A DNA stretch of 55,618 bases from an uncultured Bacteroidota bacterium (GTDB lineage: Bacteria > Bacteroidota > Bacteroidia > Chitinophagales > LD1), in NCBI GenBank assembly GCA_937894725.1, contig CALAYL010000089.1, forward strand, positions 1 through 55,618, given 5' to 3'. Positions 1 through 10,408 of the stretch are shown piece after piece. The notes below the pieces were generated by a model that was not told the origin of the DNA, ran no database searches, and saw only the letters and a list, made by a program, of their open reading frames with translations. Numbering within the stretch: the stretch's first letter is position 1; each line of letters starts with the position of its first letter. Made by a program: the position numbers and the translations under genes.

Positions 1-1225
1 ATGTATGCAGATTTGATACGAGCAATACAGCGAATACCATAGTAGCGGCCACGCCAATTTTAACAGCCCCGAATGGCGGCCAGGTATGGAATGTAAATAC
101 AAACCAAACGATCACTTGGAATACGGCCACGTTTTACAGTAGCGTATTTATAGAATTTTCAACAGATAATGGAGCCACTTGGAATACGGTCGTAACTTCC
201 ACCTCGAACACAGGAACATATAGCTGGGCAATACCCAACTTACAAAGCACACAATGTTTAATCCGCGTGAGCAATGTAAGCAATCCATCCTTGTTTGATG
301 TGAGTGATGCCACCTTTACGATACAATTACCCACGCCTGTATTAACGAGTCCAAATGGCGGAGAGGTATGGCGATCATTGAATACCGAAAATATCACATG
401 GAACACAGGCTCAGTAGCGAGCAATGTACAAATCCAATATTCAACAAATGGCGGAGCCACATGGACAAACATCGTTACGAGCACGGCCAATACAGGAACG
501 TATGCATGGACGATACCAAACAATCAGAATACAACCCAAGCCCTCATCCGCATAATCAATGTAAGCTTCCCAACCGCTATCGACACATCGAATGCCGTAT
601 TTACGCTATTGCCTCCATTGACCTTAGATGCCCCTAGTGGCGGACAAACCTTAACGAGTTGCCTTGCCACGAATATCATTTATACCCGTCCGAATAGCTA
701 TAACTCCACGAGCTACTATTACAACTTGTATTATAGTACAGATGCGGGAAACAACTGGATAACGATCACGAGCTATAAGAGCAACAATACAGGCAATTCA
801 ACCCAATCACATAGCTGGACACCACCAGCCTTAATCTCGAGCCAACTTCGCTTCAAAGTAGAATTAATCAACAGTGCAGGAACGGTATTGTTTGCAGACT
901 CAAGTGCTACGAATAACACAATAGGCTTGCCAAGTGGAAACATCACGGTAACGAATCCGAATGGTGGAGTAACGGTGAATGCGCTAACAAACTACAATAT
1001 CACATGGACAGCCAGTGGCACGAGTGGATTTTTTGATGTATTGTACAGCCGAGGAGGCGCGAATGGCTCATATTCCACATTAGCGACCAATGTGTCAGGC
1101 AATAGTTATAACTGGAGTGTACCGAATTTGCCAAGCACGAATATGTTTGTGCTAGTACGAGACAATCAGAATGTATGCAGATTTGATACGAGCAATACAG
1201 CGAATACCATAGTAGCGGCCACGCC
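1..1225 (+). repeat. 1,170-bp repeat unit bounded by exact 55-nt direct repeats
   Basis: Bases 1-55 and 1171-1225 are identical and diverge at the 56th base (a versus t). The interval is 1170 bp, or 390 codons, so the frame is kept. It spans four Kre9/KNH-like modules. Because the window opens exactly on this repeat, the genome may hold more copies than are shown here; this is inference from the exact match length. Confidence 0.8.
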
Positions 1226-4200
1226 TATCTTAACATCACCGAATGGAGGGGAAGTATGGAACTCACTTTCTTCTAAGAACATAACTTGGAATTCGTCAAC
1301 TTTCTATAGTAGTGTATTTATAGAATTTTCGATAGACAATGGAACCACCTGGAATACGGTAGTGTCTTCAACTTCCAACACGGGGTCATATAGTTGGACT
1401 GTTCCATTCTTAAATTCTACGCAGTGTTTAATTCGAGTAAGTAATGTAAGCAATCCATCTTTGTTTGATGTGAGTGATGCCACATTTACTATCCAAATAC
1501 CAACTCCGATTCTTACTGCACCAAATGGTGGAGAGACTTGGTATGCAGGAACTACCCAATCTGTAACATGGATTGCAAGCTCAGTTTTCAATTCAACTGT
1601 AAATCTGACTTACTCTTTAGATAGTGGAGTAACATGGAATACCATTGCAAACAATGTAAGCAATAGTGGTGCTTATACATGGACTATTCCAAATGTAAAT
1701 TCTGATAAAGCCTTTGTGAAAGTAGCCAACGCATCGAATGTAGCATACTTCGATATAAACAATGCGCCATTTACGTTGAGACCTTATGTGAGAATCACAA
1801 ATCCAAATGGTGGCAATCAACTTGGAGCATGTACCCAAACTACTATCAGTTTTGAAAGAGCTCCTGCTTATACCTCTTTTAATATCGAATATTCCATAGA
1901 TAATGGAGCAAACTGGGTAAATATCCAAACAAATGCCACCTACAATAGCACTTTTAGTTCGTATAACTGGACTATCCCTAATTTGCCTACTACAACTGCA
2001 TTAGTTCGGGTTTATCCGACAAGCAGCGTTTCATTGGGAGATGTAAGTGATGCTACTTTTACAATAAAAAGAGCGGTTACTATTATCCAACCAAATTTTG
2101 GTGGAGTGTTGCAAATCGGTTCTGTTTATCCAATAAAATGGCAAAGTGATGGCATTTCAAACATCTATGATATAGCCTACTCAACTGCAGGGCCTTCTGG
2201 ACCTTGGACAAATATTGTTTTAGGATACAATACTTCTACCAATAATTATAACTGGACTGTGCCAAACACTCCATCTACTAATTGTTACATACGAATCAGA
2301 GACAATATAAACAGCTGTAAAGAAGATATTTCTGATGTAGCCTTTACTATTTCAAATACGGCCAATCCTATCACTATCATCACACCAAATGGCACAGCAG
2401 ACTCTTTGAATGCTTGCCAAAACTACAACATCACATGGTCTGAAGTGGGAGGGCCAATAGGTACTTACAACATAGCGTACTCTATAGATAATGCCGTAAA
2501 TTGGATTCCGATTATTTCTAATTACGCCACCACTTCCTATTCTTATAATTGGACAGTTCCAAATATCAATGCACCGAATGTATTAGTGAGAGTACAGTCT
2601 GCGCCTACTCCTACATTGTTTGATTTGAGTGATGCCTTGTTTAAAATAAAACCAGGAGCCTTAGTTGCATCGAACGATACGACTATTTGTTCCGGAAATT
2701 CTGTGCAATTAAATGCCACTGGAGGGTCGAGTTACTCATGGACTCCTTCGGCAGGTTTAAGCAATCCAAATATTGCCAATCCAATAGCCACACCTTCAAC
2801 GACTACACAATACATCGTAAATTCAACCAGCAGTGGATGCTCTCTAAGCGATACTGTGAACATTACCGTAAACCCTAGTTCAGGCTTGAGTGCTTCTTTG
2901 TTTATATCTCCTTCTCCAAGTACCGCAGTGTGTAATGGTTCAAATGTTTTGTTTACAGCAACTCCTACTAATGGGGGCTCAAATCCAAACTACCAATGGA
3001 AAGTTAATGGTGCGAATGTCGGAACAAATACATATACATTTTCATCTTCTTCTATCGCCAACAATGCAGTTGTGTCTTGTGTCATGACCTCTTCGTTAGC
3101 ATGTGTTACGGGAAGTCCTGCTACGTCTAACTTGGTAACGATGACCGTTTTCCCGAATGTAACACCAGCTGTAAGCATCTCGACTGCTGCTACTACTATC
3201 TGCTCAGGCGCAAATATAACTTTCACTGCTACACCTACTAATGGAGGTGGAGCTCCTGCTTATCAGTGGAAAAAGAATGGAGCGAACATTGGCGGTGCTA
3301 CAGCTAATACATACACTACCAATACGCTGTCAAATAATGATGTGATCAGTTTGGAAATGACATCCAATGCGAATTGTGCTACCCCTTTGGTAGTAACTTC
3401 TAATTCATTATTGATAACCGTAAATCCAAACAATACGCCTTCTATATCTATATCTGCGTCTATCACATCTATCTGCACAGGACAGTCAGTAACCTTTACG
3501 GCTAATGCGATTAATGCAGGAGTTACACCTACATACCAATGGAAAAAAGGCGCAACAAATGTAGGAACTAACTCTTCTACCTTCACCTCTACTACCTTAG
3601 CAAACAATGATGTGATAACTTGTGAAGTTACTTCATCTGCAAGTTGTAACACTATCTCTACAGTAGCTTCAAACGCAATCACTATGAGCGTTTCATCCTC
3701 GGTGGTGCCTACCATTTCTATTTCGCCATCGGCTACAAATGTATGTGCAGGAACAGCAGTGAATTTCACTTCTACTATCACCAATGGTGGGGTTTCACCA
3801 ACTTATCAATGGAAAGTAAACAACATAAATGCGGGTACAAATTCAAGTACATTTAGCAGTTCTTCACTAGCAAACAATGATGTAGTGAGCTGTGTGATGA
3901 CCTCTAATTCAGGATGTGCATCTCCTTCTACTGCTACCAGTGCTGGAATTCCAATCGTAGTCAATCCTACTACGGCTCCATCAGCTACCATTTCGGCATC
4001 TTCAAGTACGATATGCGCTGGCTCTAATGTTACCTTTACGGCTACGGCTACAAATGCAGGAAGCACTCCTTCTTATCAATGGAAATTGAACAGTGGAAAT
4101 ATTGGTGGAAATGCAGCTACTTTTAGTAGCTCAGGATTGAATAATAGCGACACCATTTGGTGCGTAGTTACATCTAGTTCATCATGTGCTGTGCCAAATA

Positions 4201-7200
4201 GCTCCACTACAAACAAAATAGTAATGGTGGTAAATCCTGTGGTTTCTCCATCTATTTCCATAGCTGCAAACAATAATAATGTTTGCTCTGGGACAGCTGT
4301 TTTGTTTACTGCTACTACAACTAACGGAGGAAGTACCCCTTCTTACCAATGGAAATTGAATGGCGGAAATATAGGTACGAACTCATCTACTTTTGGAAGC
4401 ACTACTTTAGCCAATAATGATGTAGTGAGTTGTGTTTTGACCTCCAATGCAAATTGTGCTACGACCTCTACAGCTACTTCAAATGCAGTTACAATGACCG
4501 TTACGGCTACTACTTCACCGAGCATCACTATTAACACTGCTACTACCACAGTTTGCTCTGGAACCTCTGTTACATTTACTGCTTTGCCTACCAATGGCGG
4601 TGGTACTCCAGTTTTCCAATGGAAGAAAAATGGAGTGAATATAGCAGGAGCTAACGCATCATCTTATTCAACTACTACCTTAGTAAATGCGGATGCTATT
4701 TCATGTGTTGTTACTTCGTCAGCCTTATGTAGTTCACCTACATCAGCTTCTTCAAATACGCTCAAAATGATTGTAAACCCATCGGTAACGCCTAGTGTCA
4801 GCATCACTGCATCAGCTACGAGCATTTGTAGCGGAAATAGTATCACCTTTACTGCTACGCCAATGAATGGAGGAACAACCCCTTCATACCAATGGAAAGT
4901 AAACGGCTCGAATGTTGGCACTAATGCAATTTCATATACAAGTTCAAGCATTGCAAACAATGATGTAGTCACATGCATAATGACAACTAATGCCCTTTGC
5001 GCATCAACATCTACAGCCACCTCTAATGCCATCACGATAGGAGTAAATACTGCTGTAGTTCCTACAGTTTCTATAAGCACTACGACCAATGCGATTTGCA
5101 GTGGCACATCTGTTACGTTTAATTCTACAGTGACCAACGGAGGCGGAACGCCAACATTTGTATGGAAGAAAAATGGGACTGTGATAAGTGGAGCTACCAC
5201 TTCATCTTATACATCCAATACCTTAGCAAACAATGATGTGATTACCTTAGAAATGACCTCGTCAGCAAATTGCGCAAGTCCATCTACTGCTAGTTCTAAT
5301 CCTATCACTATGACGGTAACACCTACAGTGCTAGCAACTGTGAGTATAACGGCAAGCAGTACCAATATTTGCACGGGAACGTCTGTAAGCTTTACGGCTA
5401 CACCTACAAATGGGGGAAGCACTCCTGTGTATCAATGGAAAGTGAATGGTTCAAATGTTGGAACAAACAGCACAACTTTTTCAACCAGTACATTGAATAA
5501 CGGAGATGTGATTAGCTGTGTTTTGACATCAAATGCAAATTGTGTTTCATCTACAAACGTTACATCTAATACAATTAGCATGACGGTAACCACTCCTGCA
5601 TCGGCCACTATCACTATCAGTGGTGGAAATTCAATCTGTGCAGGAGCATCAGCTTCTTTCAATTCGGCTGTTACCAATGCTGGAACTAATCCAGTTTATC
5701 AATGGAAAATAAATGGTGGAAATGTAGGCACAAATAGTGCTACATTCTCTTCATCCACTTTAGCAAACGGAGACGTAGTCAGTTGTCAATTTACATCTAC
5801 TAATGGATGTAGTGGCGCATCCACTGTTTCATCAAATACAATTACTATGGCAGTAGCTCCATCGGTCATTCCTGATGTAACTATTGCAGCATCAAATAGT
5901 AGCATTTGTGCGGGTCAGAGTGTAACTTTCACGGCATCACCTGTAAATGGAGGCACTTCGCCTTCCTATTTATGGTTGAAAAATAGCACAGTAGTTGCCA
6001 CGAGCGGAGCTACTTATTCAACAACTACTTTAGCTAATAATGATGTAGTGAAATGTATTTTGACATCAAATGCAACTTGTGCAGTTCCTTCTAATGATAC
6101 TTCAAATGCCATAGTCATCACCGTAGGTTCTAATGCAACCCCTACCATTTCAATCACTCCTTCTGCTACCAATATTTGTACAGGAACAGCGGTAACATAT
6201 ACCGCTACTATCACCAATGGTGGTACTTCTCCTGCCTACCAATGGAAAGTAAACAATGTGAATGCAGGCACAAATGCAGCAACATTTACAACTTCCACTT
6301 TAGCCAATGGCGATGTAGTAAGCTGTGTTTTGACATCTAATGCCAATTGTGTTTCTACTACTACCGTTTCATCTAACGCACTTACTATTTTAGTAAATGC
6401 GCCAGTTGCACCATCTGTTTCCTTCACACCATCAGCTACTAATATCTGTGCTGGACAAAGTGTAACTTTCACAGCTACTCCTACCAATGGAGGCAGCACT
6501 CCAAGCTATCAATGGAAAGTAAATGGAAATAATGCAGGTGCAAATGCCGCAACATTTACTAGTACTACTTTAGCAAATGGCGATGTGATAACGGTGGTGA
6601 TGACATCATCTGCTTCTTGTCCATCTGTACCCACGGCTACTGCTGCACCTTTCACTATCACTGTGAATCCAGCTTCAACGCCAGATGTGACAATCACCGC
6701 TTCACAAACTTCAATCTGCGCAGGAAGTCCTGTGTTATTTACTGCTACAACAGTAAATGGAGGTAATTCGCCAAGCTATCAGTGGTTTAGGAATGCAACA
6801 GTAGTAGGCACAAATAGTGCTACGCTTTCTACTTCTTCAATCAGCAACAATGATGTATTTAAATGTGTACTTACAAGCAATGTGAGCTGCGCATCGAAAA
6901 CTACCGATACATCAAATGTAGTTTCAATCACTGTAAATCCAGCCGTCAATGCAAGTGTGAGTATCACTGCTTCTAGCACTTCTATATGTACAGGATCATC
7001 AGCAACTTTCACCGCTACTCCAACGAATGGCGGTACATCACCAGTTTATCAATGGAAAATAAATGGCACAAATGCAGGCACAAACGCAGCTACTTTTACC
7101 ACTTCTGCTTTAGCCAATGGTGATGTAGTAAGTTGTATTTTGACATCTAATGCAGCTTGTGCAACACCTGCAAATGCTTCTTCAAATAGCTTAACAATAG

Positions 7201-10088
7201 TGGTTTCACCTACAGTTTCTCCAGCTGTTTCCTTTACACCATCAGCTACGAATATTTGCTCAGGACAAAGTGTAACTTTCACTGCTAGTCCAACTAATGG
7301 AGGCAGCACACCTAGCTACCAATGGAAAGTAAATGGAAATAATGCAGGCACAAATGCCGCAGCATTTACTAGTACTACTTTAGCAAATGGCGATGTAATA
7401 ACAGTGGTGATGACTTCATCTGCTTCTTGTCCATCAGTACCTACGGCTACCGCTACACCTTTCACTATCACTGTAAATCCAGCATCCATACCTGATGTAA
7501 ACATTGCAGTAAGTGCAAACAATGTTTGCGCTGGAACTACCGTAGTATTCACAGCTACACCAACTAATGGTGGTGCAAACCCTGCATATCAATGGCAAGT
7601 AAATGGGGCAAATGTGGCCACAGGAAATAGTTTCACTACGAATACCCTTTCAAATGGATCGGTAGTGAGTTGTGTTTTAACTGCATCTGGCGCATGTATC
7701 AGTCCTAGTATGGATACTTCAAATACTATCGTCATGGTGGTTTCACCAACCCTAGTTCCTACTGTGAATATAGCGGCTTCTGCTACCTCTATTTGTACGG
7801 GTACATCTATTACTTTTAACGCTACTGCTAGCAATGGCGGTACCGCTCCGCTATATCAGTGGAAAGTAAATGGCTCGAATGTAGCCACAGGAAGTACTTT
7901 TGCTACATCTACTTTAGCGAATGGCGATGTAGTGAGTTGTGTGCTTACAACCAATGCTACTTGCGCTAATCCTGCAACGGTCAACTCAAATAGCATTTCA
8001 ATTTCGGTAGCTACACCTTCTACGCCATCTGTGAGTGTGAGTCCATCTGCTACAAACATTTGTCAAGGTCAATCCATTACGTTCACCGCTACACCTACTA
8101 ATGGAGGCACTGCTCCGGTGTATCAATGGAAAGTGAATGGCGCAAATGTTGGCACGAATGCTACTGTTTTTGCTTCCACTACGTTGAACAATGGAGATGC
8201 TGTGGTCTGTGAAATGACCTCAAATGCTGCTTGCATAGCCACACCTACTGTTTCTTCTACCCCTATCAATATCACAGTGAATACAGCCTCAGCGCCAACG
8301 ATAGCGATTAGCACTGCTACTACTGCTATATGCACCGGTTCGAGCACGGTGTTTACAGCTAGTATTACGAATGGCGGCACTAGTCCAGTTTATCAATGGA
8401 AAGTAAATGGCACAAATACAGGTACAAACAGCAGTACATTTACGACTACGTCACTCACCAATGGAGCCATTGTAAGTTGTGTGTTAACTTCTTCATCTGT
8501 ATGTGCAGTGCCTACTACTGCTACTTCTAATAGCATTACGATGACCGTAAACAATTCGCTCACACCTACTATTAGTATTGCACCTTCTGCCACAAATGTA
8601 TGTGCAGGTACAGCGGTTACTTTCACGGCTACCACTACGAATGCAGGTAGTACACCCGTTTATAAATGGAAAGTGAATGGAACTGTAGTTGGAGGAAATA
8701 GCACTACTTTCACAACCTCTACATTAAACAACAATGATGTAGTGACATGCGAGTTGACTTCTTCTCTTGCCTGTATAACTAACACAGCAGTATCATCTAA
8801 TTCAATTTTGATGACCATCAGTCCTATCGTTGCACCATCTGTGATGGTGAATGCCACTGCCACCAACATTTGTCAAGGTGCAAGTGTTACGTTTACGGCT
8901 TTGCCAACAAACGCGGGTACTGCTCCTACCTACCAATGGAAAGTCAATGGCAACACAGTAGGAACGAATAGCAATACATACACTTCTTCTACGTTAAGTA
9001 ATGGCGATGTAGTCTCTGTAGTACTCACTACTACTAGCCCTTGTGCCAATCCGATGGCTGCTATTTCTACGCCTATCACTATTTTAGTAGGAAATAGCAC
9101 TAACCCAACTGTCAGCATTGTAGCCACTCCAGGCAATTCGATTTGTAGTGGAGCTACGGCTACTTTCACTGCTACTGCTTCAAATGCAGGTAGCAATCCT
9201 ACTTACCAATGGAAAGTAAACGGCATAGATGTAGGTACGAATTCGGCTATATTTACTGCTACACAATTGAGTAATGGTGCGGTAGTGAGCTGTGTGATGA
9301 CTTCAAGTTTCACCTGTGTATCTACACCTACTGTCACTTCAAATGTGATTACAATGACGGTAAACGCCACGCCAAACTCACCAGTGATCACTACCAACTC
9401 CCCTGTTTGTGAAAATGCACAATTGGTATTGAATACGGCTGCGGTAGCAGGAGCTACTTACAGTTGGTCAGGACCAAATGGAGCTGTATATTCATCCCAA
9501 AACATTAGTATCAATAGCGCATCTACTGCCCATGCAGGTGTTTACACCTTAAATATTACGATTAATGGCTGTAGTAATAGCTCTTCGCCTGCAGTAGTGA
9601 CGGTGAACCCGATACCAGTAAAACCTACCCTCACCAAAAATGGCAACACACTAACCTCTTCGTCCACTATTAGCAATCAGTGGATGTTGAATAATGGATT
9701 TTTGAATGGCGCTACCAACCAAAGCTATACGGTGGCTTCTACAGGCTATTATCAAGTGCGAGTTTCCAATACTAATGGCTGTTTCAATGTTTCTGATTCG
9801 ATGTATATTGTCATTTCGGGAATAGACGAGACAGTGGTCAACCTCAAGCCATTGATTTATCCAAACCCATTTAGAAATGTGTTTACCCTTAATTTCTCTA
9901 CAGATGTGAAAGATTTGAGCCAGTATAGTTTTGAAATCACTAATGAAGTGGGGCAAGTAATCGCAGCAAGGTCTAATTTAAAATACACCAATACTATCAG
10001 TTTATCAGAAGCTGCGAGCGGATTATATTATCTCCACTTGATAGGCTTACATGATAGAAAAATATTGAAAGTGATAAAAGTAGATTAA
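1..10088 (+). CDS. Giant T9SS-secreted multi-module surface protein (5' end outside window)
   Basis: The reading frame is open from base 3 to the TAA at 10086-10088, giving 3361 visible residues; the start and signal peptide lie outside the window. In order: nine Kre9/KNH-like modules (about residues 18-885; PNGGExW, ITW, YSxDxGxTW, YxWTxP and DxSDxxFTI signatures), one PKD/Ig-like module with SPSTTTxY-type sequence (about 885-958), 24 tandem Ig-like modules of about 90 residues (about 959-3123), a divergent Ig-like module, a linker, and a C-terminal tail from about residue 3281 with YPNPF, GLYYLHL and a basic end. That tail matches the type A sorting domain of the type IX secretion system, so export across the outer membrane and surface anchoring or release are expected. 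Size, Thr/Ser/Asn richness and repeat structure suggest an adhesin or stalk; no catalytic domain was seen. A terminator hairpin follows the stop. Confidence 0.93.
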   Translation, partial: VCRFDTSNTANTIVAATPILTAPNGGQVWNVNTNQTITWNTATFYSSVFIEFSTDNGATWNTVVTSTSNTGTYSWAIPNLQSTQCLIRVSNVSNPSLFDVSDATFTIQLPTPVLTSPNGGEVWRSLNTENITWNTGSVASNVQIQYSTNGGATWTNIVTSTANTGTYAWTIPNNQNTTQALIRIINVSFPTAIDTSNAVFTLLPPLTLDAPSGGQTLTSCLATNIIYTRPNSYNSTSYYYNLYYSTDAGNNWITITSYKSNNTGNSTQSHSWTPPALISSQLRFKVELINSAGTVLFADSSATNNTIGLPSGNITVTNPNGGVTVNALTNYNITWTASGTSGFFDVLYSRGGANGSYSTLATNVSGNSYNWSVPNLPSTNMFVLVRDNQNVCRFDTSNTANTIVAATPILTSPNGGEVWNSLSSKNITWNSSTFYSSVFIEFSIDNGTTWNTVVSSTSNTGSYSWTVPFLNSTQCLIRVSNVSNPSLFDVSDATFTIQIPTPILTAPNGGETWYAGTTQSVTWIASSVFNSTVNLTYSLDSGVTWNTIANNVSNSGAYTWTIPNVNSDKAFVKVANASNVAYFDINNAPFTLRPYVRITNPNGGNQLGACTQTTISFERAPAYTSFNIEYSIDNGANWVNIQTNATYNSTFSSYNWTIPNLPTTTALVRVYPTSSVSLGDVSDATFTIKRAVTIIQPNFGGVLQIGSVYPIKWQSDGISNIYDIAYSTAGPSGPWTNIVLGYNTSTNNYNWTVPNTPSTNCYIRIRDNINSCKEDISDVAFTISNTANPITIITPNGTADSLNACQNYNITWSEVGGPIGTYNIAYSIDNAVNWIPIISNYATTSYSYNWTVPNINAPNVLVRVQSAPTPTLFDLSDALFKIKPGALVASNDTTICSGNSVQLNATGGSSYSWTPSAGLSNPNIANPIATPSTTTQYIVNSTSSGCSLSDTVNITVNPSSGLSASLFISPSPSTAVCNGSNVLFTATPTNGGSNPNYQWKVNGANVGTNTYTFSSSSIANNAVVSCVMTSSLACVTGSPATSNLVTMTVFPNVTPAVSISTAATTICSGANITFTATPTNGGGAPAYQWKKNGANIGGATANTYTTNTLSNNDVISLEMTSNANCATPLVVTSNSLLITVNPNNTPSISISASITSICTGQSVTFTANAINAGVTPTYQWKKGATNVGTNSSTFTSTTLANNDVITCEVTSSASCNTISTVASNAITMSVSSSVVPTISISPSATNVCAGTAVNFTSTITNGGVSPTYQWKVNNINAGTNSSTFSSSSLANNDVVSCVMTSNSGCASPSTATSAGIPIVVNPTTAPSATISASSSTICAGSNVTFTATATNAGSTPSYQWKLNSGNIGGNAATFSSSGLNNSDTIWCVVTSSSSCAVPNSSTTNKIVMVVNPVVSPSISIAANNNNVCSGTAVLFTATTTNGGSTPSYQWKLNGGNIGTNSSTFGSTTLANNDVVSCVLTSNANCATTSTATSNAVTMTVTATTSPSITINTATTTVCSGTSVTFTALPTNGGGTPVFQWKKNGVNIAGANASSYSTTTLVNADAISCVVTSSALCSSPTSASSNTLKMIVNPSVTPSVSITASATSICSGNSITFTATPMNGGTTPSYQWKVNGSNVGTNAISYTSSSIANNDVVTCIMTTNALCASTSTATSNAITIGVNTAVVPTVSISTTTNAICSGTSVTFNSTVTNGGGTPTFVWKKNGTVISGATTSSYTSNTLANNDVITLEMTSSANCASPSTASSNPITMTVTPTVLATVSITASSTNICTGTSVSFTATPTNGGSTPVYQWKVNGSNVGTNSTTFSTSTLNNGDVISCVLTSNANCVSSTNVTSNTISMTVTTPASATITISGGNSICAGASASFNSAVTNAGTNPVYQWKINGGNVGTNSATFSSSTLANGDVVSCQFTSTNGCSGASTVSSNTITMAVAPSVIPDVTIAASNSSICAGQSVTFTASPVNGGTSPSYLWLKNSTVVATSGATYSTTTLANNDVVKCILTSNATCAVPSNDTSNAIVITVGSNATPTISITPSATNICTGTAVTYTATITNGGTSPAYQWKVNNVNAGTNAATFTTSTLANGDVVSCVLTSNANCVSTTTVSSNALTILVNAPVAPSVSFTPSATNICAGQSVTFTATPTNGGSTPSYQWKVNGNNAGANAATFTSTTLANGDVITVVMTSSASCPSVPTATAAPFTITVNPASTPDVTITASQTSICAGSPVLFTATTVNGGNSPSYQWFRNATVVGTNSATLSTSSISNNDVFKCVLTSNVSCASKTTDTSNVVSITVNPAVNASVSITASSTSICTGSSATFTATPTNGGTSPVYQWKINGTNAGTNAATFTTSALANGDVVSCILTSNAACATPANASSNSLTIVVSPTVSPAVSFTPSATNICSGQSVTFTASPTNGGSTPSYQWKVNGNNAGTNAAAFTSTTLANGDVITVVMTSSASCPSVPTATATPFTITVNPASIPDVNIAVSANNVCAGTTVVFTATPTNGGANPAYQWQVNGANVATGNSFTTNTLSNGSVVSCVLTASGACISPSMDTSNTIVMVVSPTLVPTVNIAASATSICTGTSITFNATASNGGTAPLYQWKVNGSNVATGSTFATSTLANGDVVSCVLTTNATCANPATVNSNSISISVATPSTPSVSVSPSATNICQGQSITFTATPTNGGTAPVYQWKVNGANVGTNATVFASTTLNNGDAVVCEMTSNAACIATPTVSSTPINITVNTASAPTIAISTATTAICTGSSTVFTASITNGGTSPVYQWKVNGTNTGTNSSTFTTTSLTNGAIVSCVLTSSSVCAVPTTATSNSITMTVNNSLTPTISIAPSATNVCAGTAVTFTATTTNAGSTPVYKWKVNGTVVGGNSTTFTTSTLNNNDVVTCELTSSLACITNTAVSSNSILMTISPIVAPSVMVNATATNICQGASVTFTALPTNAGTAPTYQWKVNGNTVGTNSNTYTSSTLSNGDVVSVVLTTTSPCANPMAAISTPITILVGNSTNPTVSIVATPGNSICSGATATFTATASNAGSNPTYQWKVNGIDVGTNSAIFTATQLSNGAVVSCVMTSSFTCVSTPTVTSNVITMTVNATPNSPVITTNSPVCENAQLVLNTAAVAGATYSWSGPNGAVYSSQNISINSASTAHAGVYTLNITINGCSNSSSPAVVTVNPIPVKPTLTKNGNTLTSSSTISNQWMLNNGFLNGATNQSYTVASTGYYQVRVSNTNGCFNVSDSMYIVISGIDETVVNLKPLIYPNPFRNVFTLNFSTDVKDLSQYSFEITNEVGQVIAARSNLKYTNTISLSEAASGLYYLHLIGLHDRKILKVIKVD
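54..2655 (+). repeat. Nine Kre9/KNH-like modules in a four-module higher-order pattern
   Basis: Module starts, judged by the PNGG-type motif, fall near 54, 333, 615, 940, 1224, 1503, 1785, 2073 and 2367. Modules 1-4 and 5-8 correspond pairwise: 3 and 7 carry a Cys and lack the first Trp, and 4 and 8 share an RDN...C segment near their ends. The ancestral duplicated block therefore had four modules. Synonymous codons differ strongly between the two blocks. Modules 1-4 favour ACG, GCC and AGC, while modules 5-9 favour ACT, TCT and CCA. Family assignment is from the motif pattern. Confidence 0.75.
2877..9371 (+). repeat. 24 tandem Ig-like modules, about 270 bp each
   Basis: Each module is 88-92 residues with the pattern PSVSI-ICxGxSVTFTA-TNGG-YQWKVNG-TLANGDVVSCV-LTSNAxC-TSNxITMTV. 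Most carry three Cys (ICxG, VSCV, NAxC); modules 2, 9, 14, 17 and 23 replace the middle one (for example VITVVMTSS). A three-module super-repeat is visible: modules 13-15 (6135-6944) and 16-18 (6945-7751) are offset by 810 bp, modules 14 and 17 are nearly identical, and modules 12, 15 and 18 share PDV and DTSN. This points to block duplication by recombination. Confidence 0.88.
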
Positions 10089-10108
10089 TCTATTTCAGCA
10101 TTTCATTG

Positions 10109-10141
10109 AAGGCTGTACTCATGAAGTGCAGCCTTTTTTTT
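10109..10141 (+). terminator. Rho-independent terminator of the giant protein gene
   Basis: An 11-bp stem (10109-10119 with 10125-10135, one G-T pair) with a 5-base loop is followed by a run of eight T. It starts 20 bases after the stop codon. Confidence 0.88.
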
Positions 10142-10170
10142 ATCTCAAATCAAATAAATTGAAATGGGAC

Positions 10171-10233
10171 TTCCAGACTTAATAGCGTAACGAAACTCAA
10201 AGTAATAAAACTATCGCATGAGATGCTCAACGG
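10171..10233 (+). repeat. Intergenic repeat, copy A
   Basis: This segment aligns with 14327-14385, roughly 70% by eye, including the core TAGCGTAACGAAA at 10183-10195. It lies in the 320-base gap between the giant gene and the M48 peptidase gene. The rest of that gap holds the terminator and a promoter-like site and shows no reading frame I can support. Confidence 0.5.
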
Positions 10234-10382
10234 TATATTTTAAATAGCTTAGGTAGAAATAAAATTTTCGGATAACTAATGCTAAATAATGTTTAGAGCA
10301 AATGCAAAACAGCCCAATATAACAATTTGCCATAATTTTTTACGGATTTTATGATAAAACTTACTTCCGATAACTTTTTTTA

Positions 10383-10390
10383 TACATTTG
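10383..10390 (+). promoter_or_regulatory. Bacteroidota -7 element TACATTTG upstream of the M48 peptidase gene
   Basis: TACATTTG matches TAnnTTTG exactly and lies 18 bases before the ATG at 10409. A clear TTTG is missing at the expected upstream spacing (TTAC is there instead), so the site is only moderately supported. Confidence 0.4.
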
Positions 10391-10408
10391 TAACAACTTT
10401 TTTATACC

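Noticed and set aside
2990..9397. A series of 60-178 codon frames on the minus strand opposite the giant gene
   Set aside because: They repeat with the Ig-module period, have no promoters or recognisable domains, and are explained by the biased codons of the plus-strand repeats.
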